Shown piece by piece: positions 43,601 to 55,914 of a stretch of 64,000 nucleotides of DNA (the first letter of the stretch is position 1; each line of letters starts with the position of its first letter). This DNA is from Aureobasidium sp. EXF-3400. Lineage: Eukaryota; Ascomycota; Dothideomycetes; Dothideales; Saccotheciaceae. The position numbers and the translations under genes are program-made. The stretch covers positions 20,354 to 84,353 of the forward strand of contig SWBL01000228.1 of the NCBI GenBank assembly GCA_024195585.1, written 5' to 3'. The notes under the pieces were generated by a model. The model ran no database searches. It saw only the letters and a list, made by a program, of their open reading frames with translations, and was not told the origin of the DNA.

Positions 43601-46600
43601 GTTCAGGAGAGCACGGTTGTCGTTCTCAGATGCGGCCAGGCGACCCTTGATAGTGACTAGCTCACGCTCCAGGCGCTCTTTGTGCTGGTCCTGATGGAGA
43701 CGGAACGAATCGTTACCGGAGATGAAATCCTTCAATCGCTGCAGTTCTGATGCCATTTGACTTTTTCCTGCCTCGAGATCCTCCACTTGCCTTTCCATGT
43801 TCTGGAGATCGCGTCGGAGAAGAGCTTGACGCTCGTTAGCTTGACGAGTCACGTTGCGTTCGACAATAGCTTCGGCCTCAATCTTGGACTCTTGGAGATC
43901 CAGGAACTGCTTTCGCAAAGTTTGCAGCTCGGATTGGTAGTCCTTGCGCTCCTTCTCTGCAGCAGCGCGAGCCTCATTTGTTCTGCGTGTGACATCTGAC
44001 TGAGCATACATCTCTTTCTCGATCGTGACTTTTGAGTCGTTGAGGGCATCAAACTCTCGCTTGAGACTCTCGTACTCGCTCTGGGCAATCTTTTTGACAT
44101 CATCGCGCGACTGGCGTTCACGGCTCAAGTCAGTCTGGACTTCGAAGAGTTCGCTCTTGAGATCTTCAATCTGCTTCTGCAGCATCTCAGCTTGTGTATC
44201 TGCTGAAGTCTTGTCCTCCAAAGCCCTCTTGGCGTCTGTAACCTCACGCTCAAGCTGTGCCTTTTGTGAAGTCATGGCCTCCATTTCGGCCAAGGTACCT
44301 CGTAGTTGGCTCTGAATGCTGTTGTGCTGGCTGGTCAACGTGTGCTTTTCCTGCTCGAATCGCTTGCGATCGTCTTGGAATCTTTTGAGATCGGTCTTGA
44401 GAATCGCGAGTTCACTGTCTTTGCGTCGAATCAAATCTTCGTAGCTTGTCGAAGTGGAGGCGAGTTCAGACATCTGTTGGCGAATCGAACGGTTCTCATC
44501 CACGAGATCTTTGATCTTATTTTTCGATTCTTGAACATCCTTGTTGGCAGTCGAGAGCTTCATATCAAGCTCATGGTCATTCTCAAGCATCTTCGCCTCC
44601 ATGTCTTGAAGCTTACGATCCTTAAGACTCAAGTGGCTTTGGAGCATCTTAATTTCTTGACCGAGCTTCTCTTCCAGTTCCGTAGTCTGGGAGCGAGACT
44701 GCTCAACTTCAACAAGCTGAGTATCCAGGGCAGCCATGCGGGAATGCAGATCAGTCTTCTCGCCTTCCAACTTGGTGATGATGAGAGTTGCGTGCTCTAC
44801 TTGTCGGTGCCATTCATCTGCTTGCTCCTCAGCCCTCTTTTTGGCCTCCATAAGCCCCTCGAGCTGATCTTCTAGCCTCTCCTGGTCTTCAAGGGCACCT
44901 TGAAGCTTCTCGCTCAATTCAGACTCCCTGTCCTGCAGTCTTCGGAAGATGTCTTCTTTGTCAAGTGCCAGAGATCTCTCGCTCTCGAGAGTTTGCTGAA
45001 TTTTTTGAATCTCTGATTCGGCGCGTCTGCGCTCATCTTCGATCTTGAGTCTGGCTTCTTCGTCTTGTCTCATCCTCTCCTGCAGTTGCAAGATCTCTTC
45101 CTCACGCTTCTTGACTTCATTAGACTGTCGTGTGGCTCCAAGAAGCGGCCTCATCGTCACGAAGAGATTCCACCAAGGGTTGGCTTGCATTTGCTGATAG
45201 GCCCTGAAGTTGCTTTGGATGATTCGGGTTGCTTCGGCGCGGTACAGTCTCTTGTGAGCAATTCGTCTTTGAACGTAGCCTCTCGCAACAGACTGGAATC
45301 TCTCCATGATCTCCCGGATGAGGGCATCGCGTTGTTCTTCCAGTTCAGCAAGAACTCCAGCTCTGAAGAATACCTTTGTGAGACCAACGCGGTACCACGA
45401 CGGGTCCAGGTTCAGCTTCTCGAGTATCAGTTTGGCCGCGACTTGACCCTCAAGTGGTCCTTTAGGCATTTTTGTGCAGAGGACTTCATAACGCGAACGG
45501 AACTCGGCAAAGGGCAGTCTGTTCGGGAAACCGGTTCTCGCGATACGGATACCCTCGAGGACACCGTTGCAGCGTAGTTGGTCGAGAACAAGCGGTGCAC
45601 TAAATTGTTTTGGGCGCTTTTTGTGATTGGGCAGAATACATCTGACGAAATGGGGATGCGTCGAGTGTAGTTGGTTCATGAGCGTTGACAAGTTTTCCTT
45701 GTGTCTCTGTGCAACTGTTCTGAAAAGACCCTTCTTGACTCGGCTCCTCGTTGCACCAGCTTCCTCCTCGTTATCTTGACAATCTGCAAATAGATTGAAA
45801 ACATGCTTGTTGGTGGAGGCGGCAAGAAGTCGAGTAACGTTGTCGTTCATGGGATCTTTGTTCTTCTCAAGCCAGCCTTCAGTGGAGTACTCTACATCGG
45901 CGGCGTAATGGGTCAATGTGAAACCCTGCTTGAGAAGGGAGCGGCGATACTTCGAAGACTTGCGATCCCAGAGAGAATTGAGCTTCTCAGTGAATGATTT
46001 GTCGGTGGCTTTGGGCATGACCGAATCTTCGTCCAAACAGGAGAAGATACCGATTGGGTTAGTCACCTCAATGAGCTCGATAGTAGGCTGCAAGTCCTTG
46101 CCGAAATCAATGAACTTCCACTCGATCTGCTCTCGGGCGTACTCTTCTTGTTCTAGTACAAACATGTGGTGGTTGAAGAACTGTTGCAGTTTTTCGTTTG
46201 TGTAGTTGATGCACAGCTGCTCGAAGCTGTTCTCTTCGAAGATCTCAAAACCAGCGATATCCAAAACACCAATGAAGTAGGTGTCGTCCATGCCAGATCC
46301 AGATCGGTCCAGCTGCTTGTTGATACGGTCTACGAGGTTACCAAATCCGCGTTCGTAGATACCTTTGGCCAACGCATCGATCGCCAGGCGAACCTGTTCT
46401 GGTGTTTGGACCTTCTTGACCCATTCCCTGCCAGCCTTGACACGAGGATGGAGCAAGCCCTCGACAAAAGGCTCAACGGGAATGCCGACCAGCCGACAGA
46501 ACTTCTCGACGCTTTCCATTGAATTGGCAGCTAGAGATGCCTGGTCTGCACGCATACTTTCTTTCGCGACAGTAATGTTACCCAGATGAAGAATGGCAGC

Positions 46601-47951
46601 GACTGTTTGCAAGATCGATTTCTGATCTTTGTCGTTGATGCCCATGATGTGGAAGGCCTCGATCAGGTAATTCCACTCGTCCTTGTCTGAGACGCCTGAG
46701 ATGATATCGTTACCCTGCTTGGTGTACTCGAAGTCCTCAATCTCCATGCCGTCAAGCATGAATTCAGTACGGGTAGCATCGTCCACACCGGAAAGGAGCT
46801 GGTAGAAAATGTGGTAACTTCTTTCTTGCGAATTTAGACGGACCACTCTGCTCTTTTCAAGGAGATACCAGTCGATAAAGGCTCCAGCGATTTGGCCGGC
46901 ACGGGAGAAAGCAATACGAATGAACTTTCCGAAACGTGACGAGTTGTTGTTTCGAACAGTCTGAGCATTACCAAAGGCTTCGAGGATAGGATTGGCTCTC
47001 AGGATCTGCTCAGAGAGGTTGGAGGGCTGTCTCGTGGTGTTCTTAGCGCGAGGGGTATCTGATGTAGCGACAGCGGCGAGGTACTGAATGACTTTCTTTG
47101 TGTTCTCTGTTTTTCCTGCACCAGACTCTCCTGTGACGAGAATGCTTTGGTTGGTTCCCTCGTCAACGAGATTCCTGAAGGCCTCGTCGGCCATGGCGAA
47201 GATATGTGGTTTAGTGTCTTCGCGACTTCTGCCTCTGTACATGTTGACATAGTCGCGGCCATAGATGGGAAGGGGACAGTACGGGTTGATGGTGACCAGG
47301 AAGAGCCCAGAGTAGGTGTAGATGAGGTCGGCTTGATATCGCATGTGTAGGTTGTGCACGACCGAGGCTTCATTCAAGTGGGTGAGTTCAGCCATGTCGT
47401 CGGCTTTGTCGAATTTTGCAGGGTTGACCTTGTCGACAGACTCGGAGTCTACATCGCGTTGCTTGGACATGTCAGCAGGCGCCTTTGGAAGACGGTAGAA
47501 TGGCACATACGCTGCCGTCGTCACATTGAACTCGTAATTGACCACCAGGCAGGTCCTCAAGAACCCAGCCACGGACAAAGGCCTGTTCAGTATCCTTAAC
47601 CCAGACATAGCGCTTGCCCGAAAAGTCGTTTTCGCCCTCTATGCCTCCAACTTTTTCTTCGGCCCCGTCCAGACCTTCTGCTTTGATGAACTTGGGAGCG
47701 AAAGTGCCTGTCGGAGGAGGCTTGATCGAACCTCTCCGTGAGACACCGCGTTCTAGAGAGCCAAAGCCGAGCTCTGCGAAAGACTGGTGACGTGCGTGTC
47801 CGTTGGTCGCTGGCGGAGACATCGGAGGCGGTAAGACGGAGGAGCGTGATCGGGCATGTCCTGGCGGCGGACCTGGAGAAGGAGTGGCATTGACAGCGGT
47901 CTGAGGGGTGTCTCGCCAGCGCTGGCTCCCCGTAGGAGTGGCTATAGCCAT
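40700..47951 (-). CDS. MYO1: Class II myosin heavy chain (contractile ring)
   Basis: Exons 47511-47951 and 40700-47461 are joined in phase 0 across a 49-bp intron (GTATGT, TGCTGAC, CAAG) to give 2400 aa. Residues 1-90 are a Pro/Ser-rich extension. An SH3-like N-domain follows (WVKDTEQAFVRGWVLED). The motor contains the P-loop GESGAGKTENTKK at about 258. Switch-region sequence reads NNNSSRFGKFI and LDIAGFEIFEENSFEQLCIN. A single clear IQ-type region with a FRAYQQMQANPWW neck lies near 860-910. A coiled coil of about 1450 residues follows and ends in a short Ser/Pro tail. Length and order match filamentous-fungal myosin II, which drives cytokinetic ring assembly at septa. Confidence 0.96.
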
Positions 47952-48494
47952 GTGGGGTGTTCACTGTTTGGTTAGTATAGTGCGATGGTGTTGATGGTTC
48001 CTAGGATGACATGTGTGCGTATGAAGTGAGCAGTGACGGGCTCTCAAAGCGGCATTTCCAGAAGTTAGGATGTTATGTACAGACGCAAGCTGCAGGCGGT
48101 ATAGGAGGGTCTCTGTGGTCGCAATGTCGGTCGCATGCAGGTGTTTATGCTAACGGTAAACAAAGCGGTCTGTTTATCGTTATTCTCGGTTGCAGAAGTC
48201 GTGGGCAATCAGCGGCCCGCCCTCGTTTCAAGGGACGTTTAAACTCCAGGCCACTGCTCCTTCGTCAATTTCACAGATCGCTGCGTCGTCACTTTCTGTC
48301 TGTCTCTCACAGTCCCGCTGAAAGAGAGACCAAGTACAGCCTTTGGCTTCGAACGCGCTTGGATAAGAAGAGCCTGTTCATCGCGTCTAGTTGGCTACTG
48401 TTGCGACCCTCGCGTGAGCATCACCACGCTTTCCACGCTTGACCGCACGCATACCTGCGCGCTTGCCTTTTTACGCGAGAAGTCACCGCGCATC
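47952..48494. promoter_or_regulatory. Divergent promoter myosin II / Red1-like gene
   Basis: This 543-bp gap lies between divergent ATGs. The right side is a CT-rich leader (CACGCTTTCCACGC) before the ATG at 48495. No TATA box was seen. Confidence 0.4.
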
Positions 48495-51400
48495 ATGGCG
48501 CACTATCCTCCGTGGCCTCCCGCCGCTGCTTCGCCGTCTGCCCATCCTTCCAACTATCCTCCACCGCCGCCTCTGCCTCCGTCGACTGCAGGACAGACCA
48601 TGGCTCTACCGCCGGAGCTGCAGGCTCTGAACATTACTCCTCAGCAGATGGCTGCATTGTTAACCCATCTTCAAGCTGGCACTCTCCCTTTCCCTCCTCT
48701 TCCTCCGCCACCACCTCCACCGCCGCAGTCTTACCAGTCGGCTGCACCTTTCGCGCCTGTGCCCTTTCCACCTCCTGTGCCAACACACGCTGCTTTCGCT
48801 CAACATCCACCAGTATCAACTGCTGTCCCTTCTCATATGGACATCGATCGCGAGGACGGCGAAGTCAGCGATGCTGCGCAACACGTCAACCGTATGCCAT
48901 CTGCGCCGGCTTCTAAGAAGCGGAAGTCGCGTAATTCTCACCTAGCCCACCGTGCAGCTCCCCAGCCCGGCCCATCGTCCACTCCTACAATGAACACTTC
49001 TGATGTAAGTCAGCCCTCGGTGCAACAGAAAAGAGAAGCTGTTCTGCCTTTTATTGCTGCACTGCACCAAGAAGGTTTCACCTTCGACGAATTTGTCCGC
49101 GAAGGTTTCGAGGAGACCTTGCTTCGGCAAGTCTATCAAGACTTGCAGATCCCTGTTTCTTCACCACAAGTCCCCAATGCACAGGTACCAGCCACAGAGA
49201 CTATGCCTGTAAGAACCTCAAGTGCAGCGCCCACACAGTTGTCTACTGTGGTTCCCATCAAGGAGACCAAACCCGCTGTTCCCGTCAAGCAAGCGGCGCC
49301 CGTGAGTCGTCAAGATTATCTGGCACGCCTACAAGCTGCAAAGAACAAGAAAGCCGAAGCTGCGCCCTCCAAGGGTTCTATGCAGTCTACGAAATCTGCA
49401 ACGCCTCCTCCAGCTAAAATCGAGGATGCGCCTCCACCAGCGAAGATGCCTACCCCAGTCCAACCCAAGATCGAGGATGTGCAAACTGTAACTCCAGCAA
49501 TTGTCGCAACAAACACCAAGCAGTCTCAAACCACCGAGCTGATCCGTAAGAAGATGGAGGCATTGAAGGCGACCCAGCGTCGTTTGGCCAACAACATGTC
49601 TTCCGGTTCCTCGACGCCTGCTTCCTTACCCACATCACACGCTACCGGACCATCTCAGCTCAAGGCTACACCGCCGCCGCCCACTGGTTCCTTCTCCGGC
49701 ACTCCACTAGCATCTTCTCAGCTGGCGGCTGCGAGTTTGATACCTGGCCTCCGCATGTCGACGTCGATAGCAAAATCTCCACAACCTCAGCTCCAGGTTC
49801 AGTCTGCTATCTCTACTGCACCGTCCACTTCTAGTGCCTCGGCAATTTCCTCGAAAGATCCTACACCTCAGCCTCCGGTTATGCCGTCTGTACATATGGC
49901 CAGAAAACGCCCTGTTGCATCCGACCTCAATGAAGCACAAACCGTTTCCGACCATCACCCGTTCAAGAGGCCGTTTGGGAAAAGTAGGCAGAACAGTTTT
50001 GATGCTGCAATGATCATTCAGGTCAGCGATGATGAAGACTCATCTGATGATGATGACGATGATGAGCTGAGCAGTGCAAAGCCTCCGGTCAAAGCCAGCG
50101 CGGTCCTTACTGGCCAACGTAACAAGAACATCTCCGACCTGCCTCCTCTGCGAGACTTCCCTCAGCGCTCAGTAGCATGCCAGAAACAATCAGGTGTCTT
50201 TACCCCACCTCTAGGCACACCTGGCATATCAAGTGATGCTGAAGAATTGAGGCGCAAAGAGCTGGAAATCACATCGCTCAATCAGAGGATACAAGAGTAC
50301 GAGAAGCGCAAAGCCGCGCTGAAGGCGAAGGCCAGCCTCACTGAGAGTCAGCCTCAAACCCCTTCCCAGGTTCTTCTGACCTCTGGAAAGACCTCCGCGC
50401 TTCCTACCCTTGGCGCTGGGGCACCACATATACCCGCCGATCGACGCACCGAACTCAAGGCTGCTTTGACTGCCCGAAATGCCGATATTGACACTCAGAA
50501 GGCTAGAATCCTTGAGATGCAGAAACAGATGGCCGACATGCAGAGGCAATACGACCAAGATATGGAAAATCAACAGAAGCTTCGTGAAGAGCTCGAGAGC
50601 CTGGATGTCGATACTGAAGGAATGACCCAGTCTGAGATGGAGGCTAAGAAGCAGGAGATTGAAGACCTTCAAGACCTGAAGGCTACCGGGCCCGCCTCGA
50701 ATGGTACTCCTGCGGACAACGAAGTACTGGTTACGGAATCAGCTGAAGCTGACGACATGGATATATCCATGAGTGAAAGCGACTCGGACAGCTCGCCAGA
50801 CGATACAATCGCCGTGCATCAACTAGAATCTTCTAGGGGACATAGAGATGCAACAACATCGAGTCCTGGTCGTGCAAGAGTCCTTGATGACGTCCGTGCC
50901 GATCGAGCCAAAGCAGAGCAGAACAGAAGTCAGGTTGAGGAGTCCAGCTCTGATTCGGATTCAGGCTCGAGCATGTCTGAGAGTTCGGAATCTGAAGACG
51001 AAGATGAGGAAGACCCCGAGTCTACCAATAACATGGTGGCAGATGTATCCGATGGCCTCGAATCTGAATCTGAAAATGTGGAGAGCGCTGAGCCTGAGGT
51101 CGCTGAATCTCAGGATAAATTGGCATGGCTGTTCATCAGGAACCTACCGTACTCTGCGACCAACGAACTTATGCACTCATTCTTCAAGGCTTTCGATGTG
51201 TAAGTCAAGCACGTTTAACCCAGATCCAACCAATTTCGAGCTGACACAGATAAACATCAGCAAGCAGACTCATCTCCCCCGGCGCCCTGGTCGCAATAAA
51301 GCTGCAGGCCATGGCTTTGTCCAACTACCTCTCTCGCAAGCTGTTACTGCTATATTCCAGCTAAGCGGACGCCAGCTAGAAAATCGCAAAGTTACTATTC

Positions 51401-52498
51401 AGATGTCGAAGTTTGAGCCCAAGCTACCTCCCTCGCCGTCACCTGAGCCGAGCTCTGCTTCATCTGACTGCAGTAGCGATGATGAGATGGACATTTCGAC
51501 AGGCTCTGAGGATGAGAGCGAAGACGGAGCAAGCGACGCCGCGGCTGCTTCGTCTGCCCAGAAAAAGGATGCTCCTACTGGCACATCGGTGGATGACGCT
51601 TCGGCTTCGGATACATCGGCTGATGAAGAAGATGACGACGAGAACATGGACGAAAGCGAAGACGAAGACCGCATGGATCTCGAGTCCTCGGACGGATCCT
51701 CCGAAGATTATTCACCGAAGCCTGCCGCTATTCCTAGTTCTGCATTGCCTCCATCTCAGTCTAGTAACAACAGCAAACTGAACCTTGCTGACGATCTAGC
51801 CCCTGAACTACAACCAACCGCCGAGCAACAAGTAGGCGTCTCCGAAGCGGTAAGTTTGCTTAACAGGAGTCAGCGTGTGCTGACAGTGGTGCAGGTCAAC
51901 ACTACCGAATCCAACGGCACAACTTTCAAACCATATGAGAGTCTGCTCAAGAACTTCAAGGGCTACCGTTACCATCCCGACTATCCTCATGAAGTATCGA
52001 GCGGGTATCGTTCGTTGACTTACAGTCATCAGATTGATCCCAACAAGGAGCTCTGCCGCTACGAAGTTGCATCCGGTGTTTGCAATGACAGTTCATGCGA
52101 ATATCAACACTTCAGCGACATGGCCGTGTCTGGTGCGTCTGAGGGCGCGACCTTCTGAGTTTCCTTTGTTCAAGCATTCACCATTCTTCCAACCTATTGT
52201 TTCCAATCAGCGATCACGCATGCTTGGCACGATATGGTCTACGACCCTATAACGCGTTCTGATATTGTACGTGCGGCAGCTGACTTAGGGCACTGACATT
52301 GCAGACGATACAATTCTTCTCCAAATGGGTATGAGCGGCAATCCTGGCAAAGACGCCGAGTACAGGCAAGGCTTGAGAGACATCCTACAACAAATGAGGG
52401 ATGATGGCAACCTCGAGACCGAGGCTGTGGCTACACGCGTTGCCCAGCACCGAAGAGATTTCTTGAAAGATCCCTCTAACATACTTGGATTGATGTGA
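48495..52498 (+). CDS. Red1/ZFC3H1-like zinc-finger RNA-surveillance protein with RRM-like domain
   Basis: Exons 48495-51199, 51261-51849, 51895-52132 and 52305-52498 give 1241 aa. Introns are 61, 45 and 172 bp. The start MAHYPPWPP opens a Pro-rich region with PPPPPPPP runs. Later come a coiled coil (about 590-750) and several acidic Ser/Glu/Asp tracts. An RRM-like segment spans about 878-945 (LFIRNLPY as RNP2, AAGHGFVQL as RNP1). The C-terminal finger CRYEVASGVCNDSSCEYQHF matches the putative zf-C3H1 of fission-yeast Red1 and animal ZFC3H1. It is followed by the family's downstream DDTILLQMG block. Red1 scaffolds Mtl1 to send meiotic and cryptic transcripts to the exosome. The exon 3-4 junction is the least certain. 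Confidence 0.78.
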
Positions 52499-53473
52499 AA
52501 AGGGTCCGGCGATCGAGACTTTGATCTCATAGCCTGCTGACCTGATATTCTTGTCGCCCGTTTGCGCAATCGCAGGGGCGAACGACATATACTTCACGAC
52601 ACAACCACGACTCGCATGTAGCGGTCGTCAATACTTGCCAGTGCCTGACAGCTTGTCAGAATTCGTACGTGCAAAGAGCGTTTTCCGCATGAACGACAAG
52701 GAGTCAGCAGTTACAAAAATCGTAGACTTCTGTCGGATGGGAGGACGAAAGACAGAGAGCGTGGACAAACCACGATTGCAGAAGCCGAGCGGAGATGCAC
52801 GACCGGCGAGGTCGGCTAAGAGCATGGAAGAGGCCGTGCCTCGCAGCCTCTCTGCCAAAGCCCGTCTACCGGCGGCTAATGATGATTCGGCAGCAGTGGT
52901 CCGATAAAGGATGAAGACCAATAGAAGGCTTCAGCCATAATCAGATAGAGAAGAAACAAAATCGTTGCCTCCAAAAAAAAAATGCATTCCTTATCACGGA
53001 TGTCGAATTGTTCAAAGTGTTGTGCGACGTGCTGATGAGAGCAACATCGTCATCGTGCGATGATGTCGGTCACCGCTCCCTTCTCGCTCGGTGTTACTAC
53101 GAAAGCTCGAGCAAGACGTGCTACAGGAACGGTTTTGTGAGTCAGGCAAGCGGTCCCGGCGGGCGATCGTCAAGGAAATGCGAGACGCAAAACCCAAGTT
53201 TCGGAGCACTCGGCGTATTTAGCCTGCCCACGTGAAAGCTCGGAAGAACTGGCTCGAAGGCAGAAAGTGACGGAACTAGGTGGCGGGTGCTCAGTGACCC
53301 TTGCCCTCAGGTGGCCTTTTGGTGAGAGTTGGGTCTGATTGACATAAGCGCGGGGCTCGCTGGATGCTTTTATTTCTCCCAACAACAATTGAAACTTGAT
53401 CTCCTTTCCTACTCTCCTACATCCATCTCTGTTCTCTATACTCCAATCCCATCCTCCTCATCCACATCACATC
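52499..53473. other. Intergenic Red1-like - transaldolase
   Basis: This 975-bp gap holds the 3' flank and the transaldolase promoter. A short plus-strand frame (about 52551-52907) lacks any domain and is probably chance. An A-run lies at 52973-52982. The last 60 bp are C/T-rich with CACATCACATC before the ATG, typical of a strongly expressed fungal gene. Confidence 0.45.
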
Positions 53474-54633
53474 ATGTCTAGCTCTCTCGATCAGCTCAAG
53501 GCCACTGGCACCGTATGTTTTGACAGCTCGTACCCCTTTGGAGGGGTCAATTGCCGACGTATAGCTAACAATTCCTAAGGTTGTCGTTTGCGACTCTGGT
53601 GACTTTGCTACCATTGACAAGTACAAGCCTCAGGATGCTACCACTAACCCTTCCCTGATCCTGGCTGCCTCCAAGAAGGCCGACTATGCCAAGCTCATCG
53701 ACAACGCTGTCGCCTACGGCAAGGAGCACGCCGATGGCAAGAGCATCGACGACCAGGTCGATGCTGTCCTTGATGCCCTCCTTGTCCAGTTCGGCAAGGA
53801 GATCCTCAAGATTGTCCCCGGCAAGGTCTCCACCGAGGTTGACGCTAGATTCTCCTTCGACACTGAGGCCAGTGTCAAGAAGGCCCTCCGTATCATCGAG
53901 GTGCGTTACATCATCGCGCAGACTTTCGTGTGCGTCTAACTGACTTTCGTGACAGCTCTACAAGGAGGCCGGTATCGAGAAGGACCGCATTCTCATCAAG
54001 ATCGCCTCGACCTACGAGGGTATCAAAGCTGCCCACATCCTGCAGTCCAAGTACGACATCAACACCAACTTGACCTTGATGTTCTCGCCTGTCCAGGCCA
54101 TCGCTGCCGCTGAGGCCGGTGCTTTCCTCATCTCTCCCTTCGTTGGCCGTATTCTTGACTGGTACAAGGCTACCCACAAGAAGGAGTACAAGAAGGAGGA
54201 GGACCCCGGTGTCAAGTCCGTCGTTGAGATTTACAACTACTACAAGAAGTTCGGCTACAAGACCATCGTCATGGGCGCTTCGTTCAGAAACGTTGGTGAG
54301 ATCACTGAGCTCGCCGGATGCGACTACCTCACTATCTCCGTAAGTTGCCAGAAATTCGGGAAATCGTGATTTCACATTCTAACAAACTTGCAGCCCAACC
54401 TCCTCGAGGAGCTGTACAACAGCAAGGACGAGGTCCCCCAGAAGCTCAGCGCCTCCGACGCTACCAAGCTCGACCTTGAGAAGAAGTCATACCTCCACGA
54501 CGAGCCCCTCTTCCGTTTCGACTTCAACGAGGACCCCATGGCCGTTCACAAGCTCAGCGAGGGTATCAGCAAGTTCGCTGCTGACGCCGTCACCCTTAAG
54601 GATATCCTCAAGGAGAAGCTCCAGAAGGCTTAA
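53474..54633 (+). CDS. TAL1: Transaldolase (pentose phosphate pathway)
   Basis: Four exons (53474-53512, 53580-53900, 53956-54339, 54394-54633) are all joined in phase 0, with introns of 67, 55 and 54 bp; 327 aa. The sequence begins [20 protein letters not shown] and continues with [10 protein letters not shown]. The Schiff-base lysine is K135 in RILIKIAST. Substrate-site sequence includes [19 protein letters not shown] and [11 protein letters not shown]. It ends with [16 protein letters not shown]. Length equals the usual 320-335 aa class. The enzyme exchanges a dihydroxyacetone unit between sedoheptulose-7-P and glyceraldehyde-3-P in the cytosol. Third-position C/G bias is strong, as expected for a highly expressed gene. 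Confidence 0.97.
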
Positions 54634-55032
54634 ATTCTTTAATATGACGATGGTTTGGGCGATGTGCATATGACGACCGCCGCGATATGACTTTTCTTTT
54701 CACGTACAACAAAAAAATCAATACCCAGCTGTTGGCGCTTTTATCAATACAACTTTCCCTGTCTGTGATGCTCATCCTGTTGCTCTCAGTCCGCCGCGGA
54801 GGATTGATCTGTTTTCCGTTTGTTTGGCTGATCAGAAGCCGACCGAAGTCTGACGAAGCACATCGGACTTAGCACCCGTAAAATGCGAGCCGTAGTCATG
54901 AAGCTCTCTGACGAGAGGAGCGGGGCTTTGGACTTGGCATTCAATTAACACGCCATCGACTTGCAACCTATCTTCAACCTCCAATCCCAACTCTTAATAC
55001 AAAGCCAAAAACACAGCTCTGAATCAATCAAA
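54634..55032. promoter_or_regulatory. Transaldolase 3' flank and SOD1 promoter
   Basis: The first 150 bp are T-rich 3' flank. The SOD1 side carries a GAGGAGCGGGGC word near 54914 and ends in a CAATCAAAATGG start context. No TATA box stands out. Confidence 0.4.
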
Positions 55033-55914
55033 ATGGTCAAAGCAGGTACGTTCAAACGCACAAGAGGAGTTCCGTCCTGTACTCGACCTGTTTCGAGCTC
55101 CCAGAAGCAAAAGCGGGGTCAGGCGAAGAGCCAGAGCAGGTTCCACGCACATCTTGTCCACCAAGGTGGCCTTGGAAGCCAACGGCTATCCAATGGTTTT
55201 GCAAAAGGCTGTGGGACTTCGCTCTAGGATCTGCACGCCTGCTACCTTTGGTTTGACAGCCATCGGGCTCGAATCAGAGCTTGGAACTTGTTGTGTATCA
55301 CGAGGAGCTCGATCATCAGCAGAGGCTAACGATAAGACTCACAGTTGCCGTCCTTCGTGGAGACTCCAAGGTCTCCGGTACCGTCACCTTCGAGCAGGCC
55401 TCCGAGGGTGCCGAGACCACCATCTCATGGGACATCACCGGTCACGATGCCAACGCTGAGCGTGGTATGCACGTTCACGCCTTTGGTGACAACACCAACG
55501 GCTGCACCTCCGCCGGCCCTCACTGTGAGTCTCTTTGCTCGACATATCGGATCTAGAAAGAAACAGAAGCTCATACATGACAGTCAACCCTCACGGCAAG
55601 ACCCACGGTGCCCCCGAGGACGAGGAGCGCCACGTTGGTGACTTGGGCAACTTCAAGACCGACGGCCAGGGCAATGCCAAGGGCTCCGTCAGCGACAAGC
55701 TCATCAAGCTGATCGGTCCCGAGAGCGTCCTCGGCCGCACCATCGTTGTCCACGCTGGTACCGACGACCTTGGCAAGGGTGGCCACGAGGAGAGCAAGAA
55801 GACTGGTAACGCTGGTCCCCGCCCTGCTTGCGGTAAGTTTATCTACCTCGACATGAACCTAAGAATGAACGCATACTGATATGTTATACAGGTGTCATCG
55901 GTATCGCCTCGTAA
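55033..55914 (+). CDS. SOD1: Cu/Zn superoxide dismutase
   Basis: Exons 55033-55045, 55345-55524, 55584-55832 and 55892-55914 give 154 aa, the standard length. The first exon holds only four codons plus one base and is followed by a 299-bp intron, then 59-bp introns. Copper and zinc ligands are present in [30 protein letters not shown] and [10 protein letters not shown]. The disulfide cysteines lie in NGCTSAGPH and RPACGVIG. The active-site Arg is in AGPRPACG. There is no secretion signal, so it is the cytosolic/IMS enzyme that dismutates superoxide. Codon bias is strong. Confidence 0.97.

Noticed and set aside
47482..47510. Shorter alternative intron in the myosin gene ending at the first AAAG
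   Set aside because: It would be only about 28 bp and would add residues before QRDVDSESVDK, where the family continues directly. The 49-bp intron has a proper CTGAC branch site.
52551..52907. Short plus-strand frame between the Red1-like and transaldolase genes
   Set aside because: No domain, poor start context, and it lies in the expected 3' flank.
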